Part shown: positions 17,559 through 26,938 of the stretch, piece after piece
Layout of the letters: each line of letters begins with the position of its first letter
How positions within the stretch are numbered: position 1 is the first letter of the stretch
Assembly (NCBI GenBank): GCA_927441425.1
Contig: CAKMKG010000023.1
Location: forward strand, 1 to 64,000
Direction of reading: 5' to 3'
DNA: 64,000 nt
Source: an uncultured Bacillota bacterium
Lineage (GTDB): Bacteria; Bacillota; Clostridia; Peptostreptococcales; Anaerovoracaceae
Position numbers and translations under genes: made by a program
The notes under the pieces: model-generated
Database searches by the model: none
The model's input: the letters and a program-made list of their open reading frames with translations, nothing else
What the model was told of the DNA's origin: nothing

Positions 17559-18582
17559 AATTGTTCGAGCAATCACACAGACCAGAGAACTTTTCACTGT
17601 CGCCTTCCTGATCATTCTGTTTTTGGGTACAGGAATCGTAAATCCAAGCTTTTTGGCACCGGATAATATCCTGCTTTGTTTAAACGGAAGCGTAATATAC
17701 ATTTTACTGGCAATTGGTGTGTCCTTCGTGATTACCACAGGGGATATCGATGTATCGGTGGGAGCCACTCTGGGATTGACTGCTGCAGTTTGTGCAACCA
17801 TGATCAGAGATGGCAGCTCGTTGATCATGGCATCCATCACAGCACTTACCATTGGCGCATTGATTGGATTGGTCAACGGACTTGGCGTAACAAAACTACG
17901 AATTCCTGCAATAATTATGACCCTTGGTGTGAACGGCTTAGTCCGAGGCTCGATTTATGTATATACAGAAGGAAAATGGGTAGAAAATTTGCCTGCTGTA
18001 TTCAAAAGCTATGGCCAAATTACCCTGGCAGGGTTTGTAAATCTGTTTCTTCTCATAACTGTACTCATTGTGATCGGAGTGTATCTCTATTTGAATAAAG
18101 GAAAAAAAGGAAAATACTTCGCAGCCATAGGGGATAATATGGGCGGCGCGACCTTAATCGGTATCCCCGTCGATAAAACACGGATTCTTGCCTTCGTTTT
18201 ATGTGGAGTCTTTGCCGCTCTTGCCGGTATCATTTTCGCCAGCAAGATCGGCTTTGTTACTCCTACTGCAGGGAATGGCTATGAAATGAAAGCCATTGCA
18301 GCCTGTGTACTTGGCGGTGTCAGTTTGACAGGCGGTGTGGGTTCTGTAATCGGCGCAATGTTTGGTGCGATTATCATGTCTTCCATCAGCAGAATCCTGG
18401 TGTTCCTTCAGTTTTCTTCTAATTGGGATGATACGATTACCGGAATCCTCCTTATTATCATCGTAGTAGCGGATGCTTTGATTCAAAAGCATTTTAAGGA
18501 AAAAGCAAGAAGAGAGCGATTGGCCGCACGGGATTTGAAAGCACTGCGGGCCTTTGAAGAAATGGGAGGTGACGCAGAATGA
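17551..18582 (+). CDS. lsrC: AI-2 ABC importer, permease LsrC
   Basis: BPD_transp_2 permease of 343 residues with about ten hydrophobic segments. Typical family signatures are visible, such as GDIDVSVGATLGLTAAV near residue 65 and a G-rich loop AACVLGGVSLTGGVGSVIG near residue 255. ATG at 17551 follows GAGGAGGTG and overlaps the end of lsrA by eight bases; it in turn overlaps lsrD by four (ATGA). Together with LsrD it forms the membrane channel. Confidence 0.9.
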   Translation: MNRIVRAITQTRELFTVAFLIILFLGTGIVNPSFLAPDNILLCLNGSVIYILLAIGVSFVITTGDIDVSVGATLGLTAAVCATMIRDGSSLIMASITALTIGALIGLVNGLGVTKLRIPAIIMTLGVNGLVRGSIYVYTEGKWVENLPAVFKSYGQITLAGFVNLFLLITVLIVIGVYLYLNKGKKGKYFAAIGDNMGGATLIGIPVDKTRILAFVLCGVFAALAGIIFASKIGFVTPTAGNGYEMKAIAACVLGGVSLTGGVGSVIGAMFGAIIMSSISRILVFLQFSSNWDDTITGILLIIIVVADALIQKHFKEKARRERLAARDLKALRAFEEMGGDAE

Positions 18583-19595
18583 ACATGATCGGGAATTTAA
18601 ATTGGAAAAAGATCATCTTCCGTTGGGAAATGGCATTAATTTTTATACTTGTAATGGAAATCATCATTTTTGGTTCGATCAATCCAAGATTCCTCAAATT
18701 GCCTGTACTTCTTGGCAGCATCAACGACTATATCAGTATTTGTATTATCGCGTTGTTTGGCACCATTGTAATGATTACCGGAGGCATTGACATCTCAGGA
18801 GGAGCTATCGTAGGATTGACCTCTATGGTTTTGGGGTTGCTTTGGCAGGATGCTGGACTGAATATCTGGGTTGCAGTGATCCTATGTCTCTTAACAGGTG
18901 TACTCTGCGGAGCATTGAATGGATTTTTGATCTCTTATGTAGGGGTTCAGGCCATGGTTGTTACTTTGGGCGGTATGTTTCTTTACTCAGGACTTGCGGT
19001 GGTTTTGTCCACACTGTCCGTATCCAGTGCATATGAAGGGATCAGCGGATTCCCTCAGGCTTTTATCCGCATTGCCGGAGGAAAGGTATTCGGTTTTATA
19101 CCAAATCCGTTTATTATATTTTTAATTTTGGTTGTAATCGCTTATGTACTGCTACATAAGAGCCGTTTCGGAAGATATGTGTTCCTGGTAGGAGTCAATC
19201 CAAATGCGGCAGACTTTTCCGGAATTAATCATAGATTCGTATCCATGTTCACCTATATGTTATCCGGCTTGTCTGCATCTGTAGCAGGGGTCGTACTGAC
19301 CAGCTATCTGGGCTCATGCCGTGCCGACCTCGGAAATGAACTGACCATGCCCATCGTTACTGCAGTTGTCCTGGGCGGCACAGCGATTACGGGTGGCAGA
19401 GGCAGCATCATTGGAACCGCCCTTGCTGCCATCGTGATCGGACTTTTGCGTTTCGGACTTCAGATGTCCGGCGTAAGTACCCAATATTTGGATATCCCTG
19501 TAGGTCTTCTTCTTATCGTTGCAGTAGCAGCAAGAGGAGCTAGCCTGTATATGAAACGACCGTCCTTTGCAGCGAAAAAACAGAAAGCTGTTTAG
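18579..19595 (+). CDS. lsrD: AI-2 ABC importer, permease LsrD
   Basis: Second BPD_transp_2 permease, 338 residues and about ten membrane segments. Family signatures are GGIDISGGAIVGLTSMV near residue 66 and VLGGTAITGGRGSIIGTAL near residue 265. Its ATG overlaps the lsrC stop, with GGGAGGTG upstream. Its position after lsrC and before lsrB is the canonical lsr order. Confidence 0.9.
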   Translation: MNMIGNLNWKKIIFRWEMALIFILVMEIIIFGSINPRFLKLPVLLGSINDYISICIIALFGTIVMITGGIDISGGAIVGLTSMVLGLLWQDAGLNIWVAVILCLLTGVLCGALNGFLISYVGVQAMVVTLGGMFLYSGLAVVLSTLSVSSAYEGISGFPQAFIRIAGGKVFGFIPNPFIIFLILVVIAYVLLHKSRFGRYVFLVGVNPNAADFSGINHRFVSMFTYMLSGLSASVAGVVLTSYLGSCRADLGNELTMPIVTAVVLGGTAITGGRGSIIGTALAAIVIGLLRFGLQMSGVSTQYLDIPVGLLLIVAVAARGASLYMKRPSFAAKKQKAV

Positions 19596-19683
19596 AACAA
19601 CCTTCCATAGTTATTAATATTATCGCTCTAGATAGTATTTAATAAAAATAATAGAGGAGAAAGAATTGAAAGGAGAGATTTTA

Positions 19684-20760
19684 ATGCGAAAATTTTTAGT
19701 AGTACTTCTTGCTCTCATGATGGTGTTTTCCATGATCGGTTGCGGAGGCGGAGCGGAAGAGCCTGCTGAAGGCGGCGATGTAGCAGATCCAGCGGATATC
19801 TCTGTTGCATTCGTACCTAAATTAACCGGAAACTCATTCTTTGAATCTGCTAACATTGGTGCCCAGGACATTGCGGCTGAAGTAGGCTTCGAGTGTGTTT
19901 ACACTGGAAATCCTGAAGCTTCCGTTGCAAATCAGGTGCAGGTTATCAATTCTGCTGTACAGCAGGGATTCAGTGCAATCGCAATTTCTTCCGTTACTCC
20001 TGATGGCTTGAACAATGCACTTCAAGCTGCAAAGGATGCCGGAGTTAAGGTTGTATGCTGGGATTCCGATGTACAAAACGACATGCGTTCCCTTCATGTA
20101 GCACAGGGTACTCCTGAACAGCTTGGAGAAATGCTAGTAGAAATGGTTGCAATGCAACTGCCTGCAGATAAGAAAGATAGTGCAAAATATACTTGGCATT
20201 ATTCTTCTGCTACAGTAACTGACCAGAATTCATGGCAGGTTGCCGGCGAAGCTTACATTAAGGAAACCTATCCGGGCTGGGTTAATGTAGCACCAGACAA
20301 TTACTACAGTGATCAGGATGCTGAAAAAGCAGTTTCTGTTGGAGAATCTATTCTCAAGACCCATGCAGATATCGATGCAATCATCTGCAATGACTCTACT
20401 GCACTTCCAGGTCAGGCACAGGCTGCGGAAAACCTCGGTGTGGCAGGTAACGTAATTATCACAGGTTTCGCTACTCCAAATGGAATGAGAGATTTCTGCA
20501 AGAACGGTACCGTTCCGGTATTCGGACTTTGGGATTGTAAAGTTCAGGGTGCAATGGGTGCTTACCTTGCTTACTGGCTTGCTTCAGGAAATACTTTCAC
20601 AGTTGGCGACAAGATCGACATTCCAACAGTAGGTGAAGTTGAAGTTCTTCCAAATACAGTTCTGGATCCAAATGCATACACAGCAGATGATTCCGGTATC
20701 GTATTGCTTCCTGAAAGAACAATCTTTACAAAAGACAATATTGACGACTATAATTTCTAA
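19684..20760 (+). CDS. lsrB: AI-2-binding lipoprotein
   Basis: Substrate-binding lipoprotein of 358 residues, signal peptide 1-19 with lipobox MIGC and Cys20 as anchor. The mature part follows enterobacterial LsrB closely: FVPKLTGNSFF, SSVTPDGLNNALQAA, VVCWDSDVQ, SSATVTDQNSWQ, STALPGQAQAAENL, FATPNGMRDF, FGLWDCKVQGA and GIVLLPERTIFTKDNI. The Lys of VPKL, Asp of WDSD and Asp-Gln of TDQN, which contact AI-2 in the known receptor, are kept. By hand alignment the residue two after the Pro of ALP is Gln, where I recall Ala. ATG at 19684 follows AAAGGAGAG. Confidence 0.93.
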   Translation: MRKFLVVLLALMMVFSMIGCGGGAEEPAEGGDVADPADISVAFVPKLTGNSFFESANIGAQDIAAEVGFECVYTGNPEASVANQVQVINSAVQQGFSAIAISSVTPDGLNNALQAAKDAGVKVVCWDSDVQNDMRSLHVAQGTPEQLGEMLVEMVAMQLPADKKDSAKYTWHYSSATVTDQNSWQVAGEAYIKETYPGWVNVAPDNYYSDQDAEKAVSVGESILKTHADIDAIICNDSTALPGQAQAAENLGVAGNVIITGFATPNGMRDFCKNGTVPVFGLWDCKVQGAMGAYLAYWLASGNTFTVGDKIDIPTVGEVEVLPNTVLDPNAYTADDSGIVLLPERTIFTKDNIDDYNF

Positions 20761-20782
20761 AGTAAAATAATTATATGGGAAA

Positions 20783-20817
20783 TTAGGTAGCTGTGGGCTG
20801 ACACCACAGCTACCTAA
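20783..20817 (+). other. Intercistronic hairpin between lsrB and lsrF
   Basis: A perfect 14-bp stem (20783-20796 with 20804-20817) has a seven-base loop and no T-run. It probably protects the lsrB mRNA 3' end and lets the binding protein be made in excess over LsrF. Confidence 0.7.
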
Positions 20818-20847
20818 CTTAGAACAGATTAGAGAAGGAGGTTATTT

Positions 20848-21747
20848 ATGGCTGATAAAGACGGAAATAGAATCGCAAAAGATTATCAAACCGGTGTTGA
20901 ATTCGGGAAAAGAAGTGGATTTTATGTTAAGGGCATGAGCGATGTTGACTGGGGAATGAAAACCCGTCTGTCTCGGATTTTCCAGCCTGAGAGCGGTAAT
21001 ACGGTTATGCTTGCTTTCGATCATGGATATTTCATGGGATCAACAGCAGGACTGGAAAGACTGGATCTGTCAATGCCGCCGCTAATCCCTTATGTGGATG
21101 TGTTGATGGCAACCAGGGGAGCTTTGAGATCGTGTATCCCGCCGGAATTTAACAAGGGAATTGCGCTCCGCTGCAGTGGGGGTTCTTCCATGATGGATGA
21201 GGACCTTTCCCATGAAGTAATTGCAGTTAACATAGAAGATGCCATTCGTATGAATGCTTCCTGTATGGCAATCCAAACCTTCATCGGCGCAGCCGGAGAG
21301 AAGTCCAGTATTGAAAATCTCTGCAAAACCATAGACGCAGGAAATCGGTATGGTATTCCAACACTTGGTGTAGTAGCGGTAGGAAAGAATATGGAACGTA
21401 CCCCAGCATTCTTTAAACTGGCAACTCGAATGCTAGCAGAATTCGGTGCTCAGATTATTAAAACATATTACTGTGACGATTTTGAAGAAATCACTGCTGC
21501 ATGCCCAGTACCGATTATCGTAGCCGGAGGAAAGAAGGTAGCTGAAAAGGAAGCTCTAACCATGGCATTTATGAGCATGCAGGGTGGGGCAAGCGGTATG
21601 GATATGGGCAGAAATATCTTCCAAAGCGATTGTCCCATCGGGATGGCAAAAGCAATCGGAGCCATCGTACATAAAAAAGCGAATGTGAACGAGGCCTATG
21701 ATATCTACAGAGAAGAAAAGGGCCTTTCCAACGGCTTGACAGAGTAG
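20848..21747 (+). CDS. lsrF: 3-hydroxy-5-phosphonooxypentane-2,4-dione thiolase
   Basis: Class I aldolase-fold enzyme of 299 residues that acts last in phospho-AI-2 breakdown, transferring the acetyl group of the diketone phosphate to CoA. The sequence matches LsrF throughout: GMKTRLSRIFQPESGNTVML, AFDHGYF, GAQIIKTYY (with the lysine thought to be catalytic), PIIVAGGKKVAEKEAL and GASGMDMGRNIFQSD. ATG at 20848 follows GAAGGAGGTT. Last gene of the plus-strand lsr unit. Confidence 0.94.
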   Translation: MADKDGNRIAKDYQTGVEFGKRSGFYVKGMSDVDWGMKTRLSRIFQPESGNTVMLAFDHGYFMGSTAGLERLDLSMPPLIPYVDVLMATRGALRSCIPPEFNKGIALRCSGGSSMMDEDLSHEVIAVNIEDAIRMNASCMAIQTFIGAAGEKSSIENLCKTIDAGNRYGIPTLGVVAVGKNMERTPAFFKLATRMLAEFGAQIIKTYYCDDFEEITAACPVPIIVAGGKKVAEKEALTMAFMSMQGGASGMDMGRNIFQSDCPIGMAKAIGAIVHKKANVNEAYDIYREEKGLSNGLTE

Positions 21748-21780
21748 CAATTTGTATAGTATGATAACTTTGGTTAATCG

Positions 21781-21832
21781 AGACTTTTAGCATAACCATG
21801 ATAATTGGTCTATGCTTGAAGTCTTTTTTAAT
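21781..21832 (+). terminator. Terminator of the lsr operon
   Basis: AGACTT...AGCATA pairs with TATGCT...AAGTCT across 21781-21826, with small internal mismatches, and is followed by a run of T residues. Confidence 0.78.
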
Positions 21833-21870
21833 ATAATAACTGGAAGAATAAAAAAGGGAGATCGTTGATA

Positions 21871-22431
21871 ATGGGTGGTTTTGAATTATATGCAATTGCT
21901 TTTGGTCTATCCATGGACGCATTTGCGGTTGCAATTACCAAGGGTTTATGCCTGAGCAGGATGCGGTATAAATATGCATTGATTACCGGTTTGTTTTTTG
22001 GAGGATTTCAGGCTCTCATGCCGTTGATCGGATATTATCTTGGGGTGCAGTTTGAAGAATATTTAACGTCTATTGATCACTGGGTCATCTTCGCATTGCT
22101 CTTTCTGATCGGAATCAACATGATCCTGGAATCTCGCAAAGAGGAAAAAGAAAAATGCGATACATTAAATTTCAAAAATATGACAATCCTATCCTTAGCA
22201 ACTAGTATTGATGCATTGGCAGTTGGAATCACCTTTGCATTTTTGCATGCAGATATCATTGTCAGTATTACGGTGATCGGATTGACTACATTCATTTTAT
22301 CTTTTTTCGGTGTTGTAATCGGCAATATGTTTGGCTCCCGGTTTAAATCCAAAGCGGAGATTGCGGGTGGAATTATTCTAATATTGATCGGGACAAAAAT
22401 ACTCTTTGAACATTTGGGAGTAATCAATTAA
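21871..22431 (+). CDS. mntP: Manganese efflux pump MntP
   Basis: Membrane protein of 186 residues with six hydrophobic segments in two halves. Each half carries the family motif with an acidic residue in the membrane: [14 protein letters not shown] near residue 12 and [15 protein letters not shown] near residue 110. MntP exports excess Mn(II). ATG at 21871 follows AAAGGGAG; a TTG six bases earlier is possible. No Mn riboswitch is visible before it, and it stands alone between two terminators. Confidence 0.92.
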   Translation: MGGFELYAIAFGLSMDAFAVAITKGLCLSRMRYKYALITGLFFGGFQALMPLIGYYLGVQFEEYLTSIDHWVIFALLFLIGINMILESRKEEKEKCDTLNFKNMTILSLATSIDALAVGITFAFLHADIIVSITVIGLTTFILSFFGVVIGNMFGSRFKSKAEIAGGIILILIGTKILFEHLGVIN

Positions 22432-22499
22432 TTAAAAAATGTATGATGTTCTAATTGCAATATCATTTTCACGTTAAGGAAGCGAATATAAATTATTAA

Positions 22500-22529
22500 G
22501 AGAGCAGGTTTCAACCAGCTCCCTTTTTT
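22500..22529 (+). terminator. Terminator of mntP
   Basis: Hairpin arms 22500-22510 and 22513-22523 with two mismatches, followed by six T residues. Confidence 0.7.
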
Positions 22530-22599
22530 CTTTCCTTAATTGACCAATTGGCCTGATTAAGGATATAATTATTGAAAGAGCAGGAAAGGGATGAGATGA

Positions 22600-23778
22600 A
22601 TGAATAATTTTGATTATGAAAATAGGACTCGAATTATCTTCGGAAAAGACAAGCAGAAAATGATAGGGCAATTGATAAAGCCCTATGCCGATAAAATTCT
22701 GTTTCATTATGGAGGGGAAAGCATCAAGCAGAGTGGTCTGTATGAAGAAGTAGTAGCATCCCTTTCAGCTGCAGGCGTGGAAGTCATTGAACTAGGGGGT
22801 GTTAAGCCGAATCCGAGACTGTCAATGGTTTATGAAGGGATCAGGCTCTGCAGAGAGCACAGGATTCATTTTGTTCTGGCGGTGGGCGGCGGAAGCGTGA
22901 TCGATTCGGCGAAAGCCATTGCATTGGGGGTTCCCTATGACGGTGATGTTTGGGATTATTATCTGACGAAGAAACAGCCCGACCAGGTGCTGGACCTTGC
23001 AGCCATACTGACCTTGCCTGCAACAGGCTCGGAATCCAGTGACAGCTCTGTTCTTTCAAATGAGGAGCATCAGTTAAAGATGGGATTCAGTAGCGACAAG
23101 ATCAGACCACTGTTCAGCATCATGAATCCGGAGCTGTTTTACACGCTGCCGGAGAATCAGGTTGCGAACGGTGTATGTGATATGATGAGCCATATTTTAG
23201 AACGTTATTTCACCAATACGACCCATACAGATGTAACCGATGGGCTTTGCGAAAGCACCTTGAAGGTTATTATGAAGAATGCAGAGATTCTTAGAAAAGA
23301 TAGCAGGAACTATGACGCTTGGGCGGAGATCGCATTTGCGGGGACCATTGCCCATAATGGGCTACTGGGATTGGGAAGGGCACAGGATTGGGCCTGCCAC
23401 AAAATGGAGCATGAATTAAGTGCGATCTATGATGTCGCACATGGCGCAGGCTTGGCCGTTATGACGCCTTCCTGGATGCGATACGTAAATCAGACAAATC
23501 GTAATATGTTTCTTCAATTTGCAGTGAATGTCATGGGTGTGGAAGCATCCTTCCGTGAACCGGAAGCCATTGTGAAGGAAGGAATAGACAAGCTAGAGCG
23601 CTTTTTTGTGTCCCTTGGCTTGCCGGTGACGTTGTCAGAGCTTGGCATCGACGAGAGCAATTTTGAGCGAATGGCAAAGAAAGCAACCTGGTTCACAGAA
23701 GATAAAGAGACCCCAATTGGTGGATTCCAAAAATTGAACTGGAGAGATATTGTGGAAATCTATCGACTTGCCAAGTAA
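22600..23778 (+). CDS. Iron-containing alcohol dehydrogenase (butanol dehydrogenase type)
   Basis: NAD(P)H-dependent group III alcohol dehydrogenase of 392 residues, the usual length for the BdhA/YugJ family. The nucleotide-binding stretch is AVGGGSVIDSAKAIA; metal ligands are expected in VANGVCDMMSHILERYF (Asp, His), AQDWACHKMEHEL and YDVAHGAGLAV (His). It reduces aldehydes to alcohols at the end of fermentation. Monocistronic: its terminator is shared with the htpG promoter region. Confidence 0.9.
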   Translation: MNNFDYENRTRIIFGKDKQKMIGQLIKPYADKILFHYGGESIKQSGLYEEVVASLSAAGVEVIELGGVKPNPRLSMVYEGIRLCREHRIHFVLAVGGGSVIDSAKAIALGVPYDGDVWDYYLTKKQPDQVLDLAAILTLPATGSESSDSSVLSNEEHQLKMGFSSDKIRPLFSIMNPELFYTLPENQVANGVCDMMSHILERYFTNTTHTDVTDGLCESTLKVIMKNAEILRKDSRNYDAWAEIAFAGTIAHNGLLGLGRAQDWACHKMEHELSAIYDVAHGAGLAVMTPSWMRYVNQTNRNMFLQFAVNVMGVEASFREPEAIVKEGIDKLERFFVSLGLPVTLSELGIDESNFERMAKKATWFTEDKETPIGGFQKLNWRDIVEIYRLAK

Positions 23779-23802
23779 GAATTTTATGGAAAATTCTAAA
23801 AT

Positions 23803-23830
23803 CCCTCTTGATTTTCGAGAGGGTTTGTTT
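23803..23830 (+). terminator. Terminator of the alcohol dehydrogenase gene
   Basis: CCCTCT (23803-23808) pairs with AGAGGG (23818-23823), followed by TTTGTTTT. Confidence 0.75.
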
Positions 23831-23836
23831 TATATT
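23808..23836 (+). promoter_or_regulatory. htpG promoter overlapping the upstream terminator
   Basis: TTGATT at 23808-23813 and TATATT at 23831-23836 are 17 bases apart; the -35 box lies in the terminator loop. The CIRCE element begins eight bases after the -10 box. Confidence 0.6.
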
Positions 23837-23843
23837 TATATTG

Positions 23844-23870
23844 TTAGCACTCTGTGACAATGAGTGCTAA
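23844..23870 (+). promoter_or_regulatory. CIRCE operator (HrcA binding site) of htpG
   Basis: Perfect CIRCE: TTAGCACTC at 23844-23852, nine bases, GAGTGCTAA at 23862-23870. In Bacillus subtilis htpG is not in the HrcA class, so HrcA control of htpG is a notable difference. Confidence 0.97.
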
Positions 23871-23924
23871 GGCGCGGGCGAAGGGAGAACCCTATTCGCG
23901 GTATCAAACTAAGGAGGATTCAAC

Positions 23925-25814
23925 ATGGCAAAAAAGCAATTTAAGGCTGAGTCAAAAAGGCTTTTGGATCTGATGATCCATTCAATTTATACTCATAAGG
24001 AGATCTTTCTGAGAGAGTTGATTTCCAATTCCAGCGATGCCATCGACAAGCTATACTATCGCAGCCTCACTGAAAACACGACGGGGATTTCAAGAGAGGA
24101 TTTTGAAATCCGTATTGCGCTAGATAAGAACAACCGTACCCTGACCATATCCGATAACGGGATCGGAATGACGAAGGAGGAGTTGGAGTCAAATCTCGGG
24201 ACCATTGCAAGGAGCGGTTCTCTGGATTTTAAAAAAGAGAACGAACAGAAAGAGGATATCGATATTATCGGGCAGTTTGGCGTAGGCTTTTATTCCGCTT
24301 TCATGGTAAGCAGCGTGGTTACCGTGATCAGCAAGGCTTACGGCGGAGAACAAGCTTACCGGTGGGAATCTACGGGCACCGAAGGGTACACGATAACCGA
24401 ATGGGAAAAAGAGCATTGCGGGACGCAGATTATTTTAAAGATTAAAGAAGATACAGAGGATGAAAAATATGAGGAATTTCTTCAGGAATATCGGATTCGT
24501 GGTCTGATTAAGAGATATTCCGACTATATTCGCTATCCGATTAAGATGAATGTGGAACAGCGCAGAGCGAAGGAAGGTGTCGAAAACGAATATGAAACCG
24601 TTATCGAAGAGCAGATCCTGAACAGCATGATTCCCATTTGGCGCAGGAATAAAAGTGACATCACCGGAGAGGATTATAACGACTTTTATCAGGAAAAATT
24701 TTACGATTTTACAAATCCATTAAAGGTCATTCATTCGAATGTTGAGGGTGTTGTATCCTACAATTCGCTGCTTTATATCCCTGCAAAAACACCCCATAAC
24801 TATTATACGAAAGAGTATGAAAAGGGCCTGCAGCTGTATTCCAGTGGCGTGCTTATCATGGATAAATGCCCGGATCTGCTTCCTGACTATTTCGGATTTG
24901 TAAAGGGTTTGGTAGATTCCCAGGACTTGTCTCTGAATATTTCCAGAGAAATGCTGCAGCATGACAGGCAATTGAAGGCCATCGCATCGAGATTGGAAAA
25001 GAAGATCAAGAGTGAATTGCTGGAAATTATGAATACGGAACGTGAGAAATACGATGAATTTTTCGGAAATTTCGGCTTGCAGCTGAAATTTGGAATCTAC
25101 GACAAATTCGGAGCAAACAAGGATAGCTTGAAGGATTTGATTCTCTTTTATTCCTCGACGGAAAAAAAGCTGGCAAGCCTTTCTGAATATGTTTCCCGCA
25201 TGAAGCTCGATCAAAAATACATCTATTATGCAACCGGGGAATCAGTTGAGAAAATCGACAAGCTGCCTCAGACAGAGGTCCTGAAGGACAAGGGTTTTGA
25301 GATCCTGTATCTTACGGACGATATCGATGAGTTTGCGATTCGCATACTGCATGATTTTGATAGCAAGGAATTCAAGTCGGTCTCAGGGGATGATCTAGGC
25401 TTTGAGGAAGACGAGAAAGACATGGATGCTGTGAAAAAGGAGACGGAGAATAACAAGGAGCTTTTTGACTTTATGAAGGAAGCGCTGAGCGGAAAGGTCA
25501 GCGAGGTAAGATTGTCTCAACGGCTGAAATCTCATCCGGTTTGCCTGGCCAGTGGAGGAGGTATTTCTATTGAAATGGAAAAAATCCTCAATGCTATGCC
25601 GTCGGATGATAAAATCAAAGCTGATAAGGTACTGGAAATCAATGCATCCCACCCTGTTCTCGGTGCCATAAAATCAGCGTTTGCCTCCGACAAGGAAAAA
25701 GCGAAGCAATACACAGAACTCCTCTATAATCAGGCGTTGCTGATAGAAGGCTTGTCCATCGAGGACCCGGTAGCCTTTTCCAATGCAATTTGCAATCTGA
25801 TTGCTGCCAATTGA
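23925..25814 (+). CDS. htpG: Hsp90 chaperone HtpG
   Basis: Hsp90 of 629 residues, full length for bacteria. The GHKL ATP site shows [39 protein letters not shown] and the middle domain has [14 protein letters not shown] with the catalytic Arg. C-terminal dimerisation region closes with [24 protein letters not shown] follows TAAGGAGG. It stands alone and is controlled by CIRCE. Confidence 0.97.
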   Translation: MAKKQFKAESKRLLDLMIHSIYTHKEIFLRELISNSSDAIDKLYYRSLTENTTGISREDFEIRIALDKNNRTLTISDNGIGMTKEELESNLGTIARSGSLDFKKENEQKEDIDIIGQFGVGFYSAFMVSSVVTVISKAYGGEQAYRWESTGTEGYTITEWEKEHCGTQIILKIKEDTEDEKYEEFLQEYRIRGLIKRYSDYIRYPIKMNVEQRRAKEGVENEYETVIEEQILNSMIPIWRRNKSDITGEDYNDFYQEKFYDFTNPLKVIHSNVEGVVSYNSLLYIPAKTPHNYYTKEYEKGLQLYSSGVLIMDKCPDLLPDYFGFVKGLVDSQDLSLNISREMLQHDRQLKAIASRLEKKIKSELLEIMNTEREKYDEFFGNFGLQLKFGIYDKFGANKDSLKDLILFYSSTEKKLASLSEYVSRMKLDQKYIYYATGESVEKIDKLPQTEVLKDKGFEILYLTDDIDEFAIRILHDFDSKEFKSVSGDDLGFEEDEKDMDAVKKETENNKELFDFMKEALSGKVSEVRLSQRLKSHPVCLASGGGISIEMEKILNAMPSDDKIKADKVLEINASHPVLGAIKSAFASDKEKAKQYTELLYNQALLIEGLSIEDPVAFSNAICNLIAAN

Positions 25815-25842
25815 AATAAATGGTAATAAAACGTAGATGAAA

Positions 25843-25877
25843 GGCAATGCGTAAAAGCGTTGCCTTTCTCTTTTTTT
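25843..25877 (+). terminator. Terminator of htpG
   Basis: GGCAATGC pairs with GCGTTGCC (one G-U pair), followed within a few bases by a T-run at 25871-25877. Confidence 0.8.
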
Positions 25878-25881
25878 ATTC

Positions 25882-25908
25882 AATAGGAAGTGGCATCAGC
25901 CACTTTTT
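25882..25908 (+). repeat. Repeated hairpin-T element, copy 1
   Basis: AATAGGAAGTGGC-A-TCAGCCACTTTTT forms a seven-bp stem with a four-base loop and a T-run. Twenty-six of its 27 bases recur at 47040-47066 after apbE. Here it follows the htpG terminator and would be a second stop. Confidence 0.65.
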
Positions 25909-25967
25909 AACACAAAGCTCCATTCTCGAATATCATAATAAAGAAACTTGTAATGGAGTGACGGCTT

Positions 25968-26909
25968 ATGTTTGAAATAATTAAGACTCAGTTGGAGGAT
26001 GGAATTTTAGTCTTTCCTTCTATCCTGATTTTACTGATGATATTTGCCTATCTTATTTTTCGGATTGTTCGCAACTTATCATTGCATTCCAATAAAACCG
26101 GTGAAGAAGAATTTGAGCATCTGCTCAGGGACGCGGGTTATCTCAACGATCCGTCACAGGATATTTTCTATGGGAAGATGAATGCATGGCAAAGAAAGTA
26201 CGGATACAGCCGCTTGTATGACGAAGCAGCCGCACCTGCAGGGATGATCATAGACGCAGAACCGGTACATTTTGAGTATGGGGGAAAGCGATGGATGATT
26301 GAGTTCTGGAAGGGGCAGTACGGATTGAATACAGGCTGTGAGATAGGGGTCTACTATACGGAGGAGCCTGATTTAATTATCCCCAACCTGTTCAGCGGTA
26401 CCTTTTACAAGTGTGTTGACAATGCAAATCGGTTGATAATGGCATATACTCTTTATAAAAATGGCGAACAGCTTTTTCATAGAAAGGAAAAACACTGGTG
26501 GCTAACCGGGTTTAAGCCTGGTTTGTTTTCGGAGCCAATGGAATTGACGATGCACATTCAAATCGTTTTTCATGATACGGGTATGTGCCGAAGCTTCATC
26601 AAGGCCATGAAAAGAATCGGTTATCAGGAACACGAAATCATGACCAATGGCATTACAGCTGAGTTCCTGTTTGATAAACCGCATTCGCCACAGCCTCTGA
26701 GCAGGACCGAAGAAACCGATTGGATCATACAGAGAAACAATGAGCGGCTGTGTGCACGATTCCAGGAAATCACGAAGGGTTGCGTGAGCTGGCCGGAGAA
26801 GCTGAATGCAATCCGTGAAGAGGAACCGATGCTTTATGATGCGGTAATCAATGTAGGGAAAACACGAAAAATTTTCAAAGTATTTGAGAAGCTGAAAGGC
26901 TATTTATAA
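25968..26909 (+). CDS. DUF4474 membrane-anchored protein
   Basis: Protein of 313 residues with one N-terminal membrane segment (residues about 15-35) and a cytoplasmic or external domain that I recognise as DUF4474: GYLNDPSQDIFYGKMNAWQR, YDEAAAPAGMIIDAEPV, FEYGGKRWMIEFWKGQYG and GCEIGVYYTEEP. Function is unknown for the family. A metallophosphoesterase gene follows after 29 bases and probably belongs to the same transcript. Confidence 0.75.
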   Translation: MFEIIKTQLEDGILVFPSILILLMIFAYLIFRIVRNLSLHSNKTGEEEFEHLLRDAGYLNDPSQDIFYGKMNAWQRKYGYSRLYDEAAAPAGMIIDAEPVHFEYGGKRWMIEFWKGQYGLNTGCEIGVYYTEEPDLIIPNLFSGTFYKCVDNANRLIMAYTLYKNGEQLFHRKEKHWWLTGFKPGLFSEPMELTMHIQIVFHDTGMCRSFIKAMKRIGYQEHEIMTNGITAEFLFDKPHSPQPLSRTEETDWIIQRNNERLCARFQEITKGCVSWPEKLNAIREEEPMLYDAVINVGKTRKIFKVFEKLKGYL

Positions 26910-26938
26910 GAATAAGAATAAGAATGGGAGAGGTTTCA

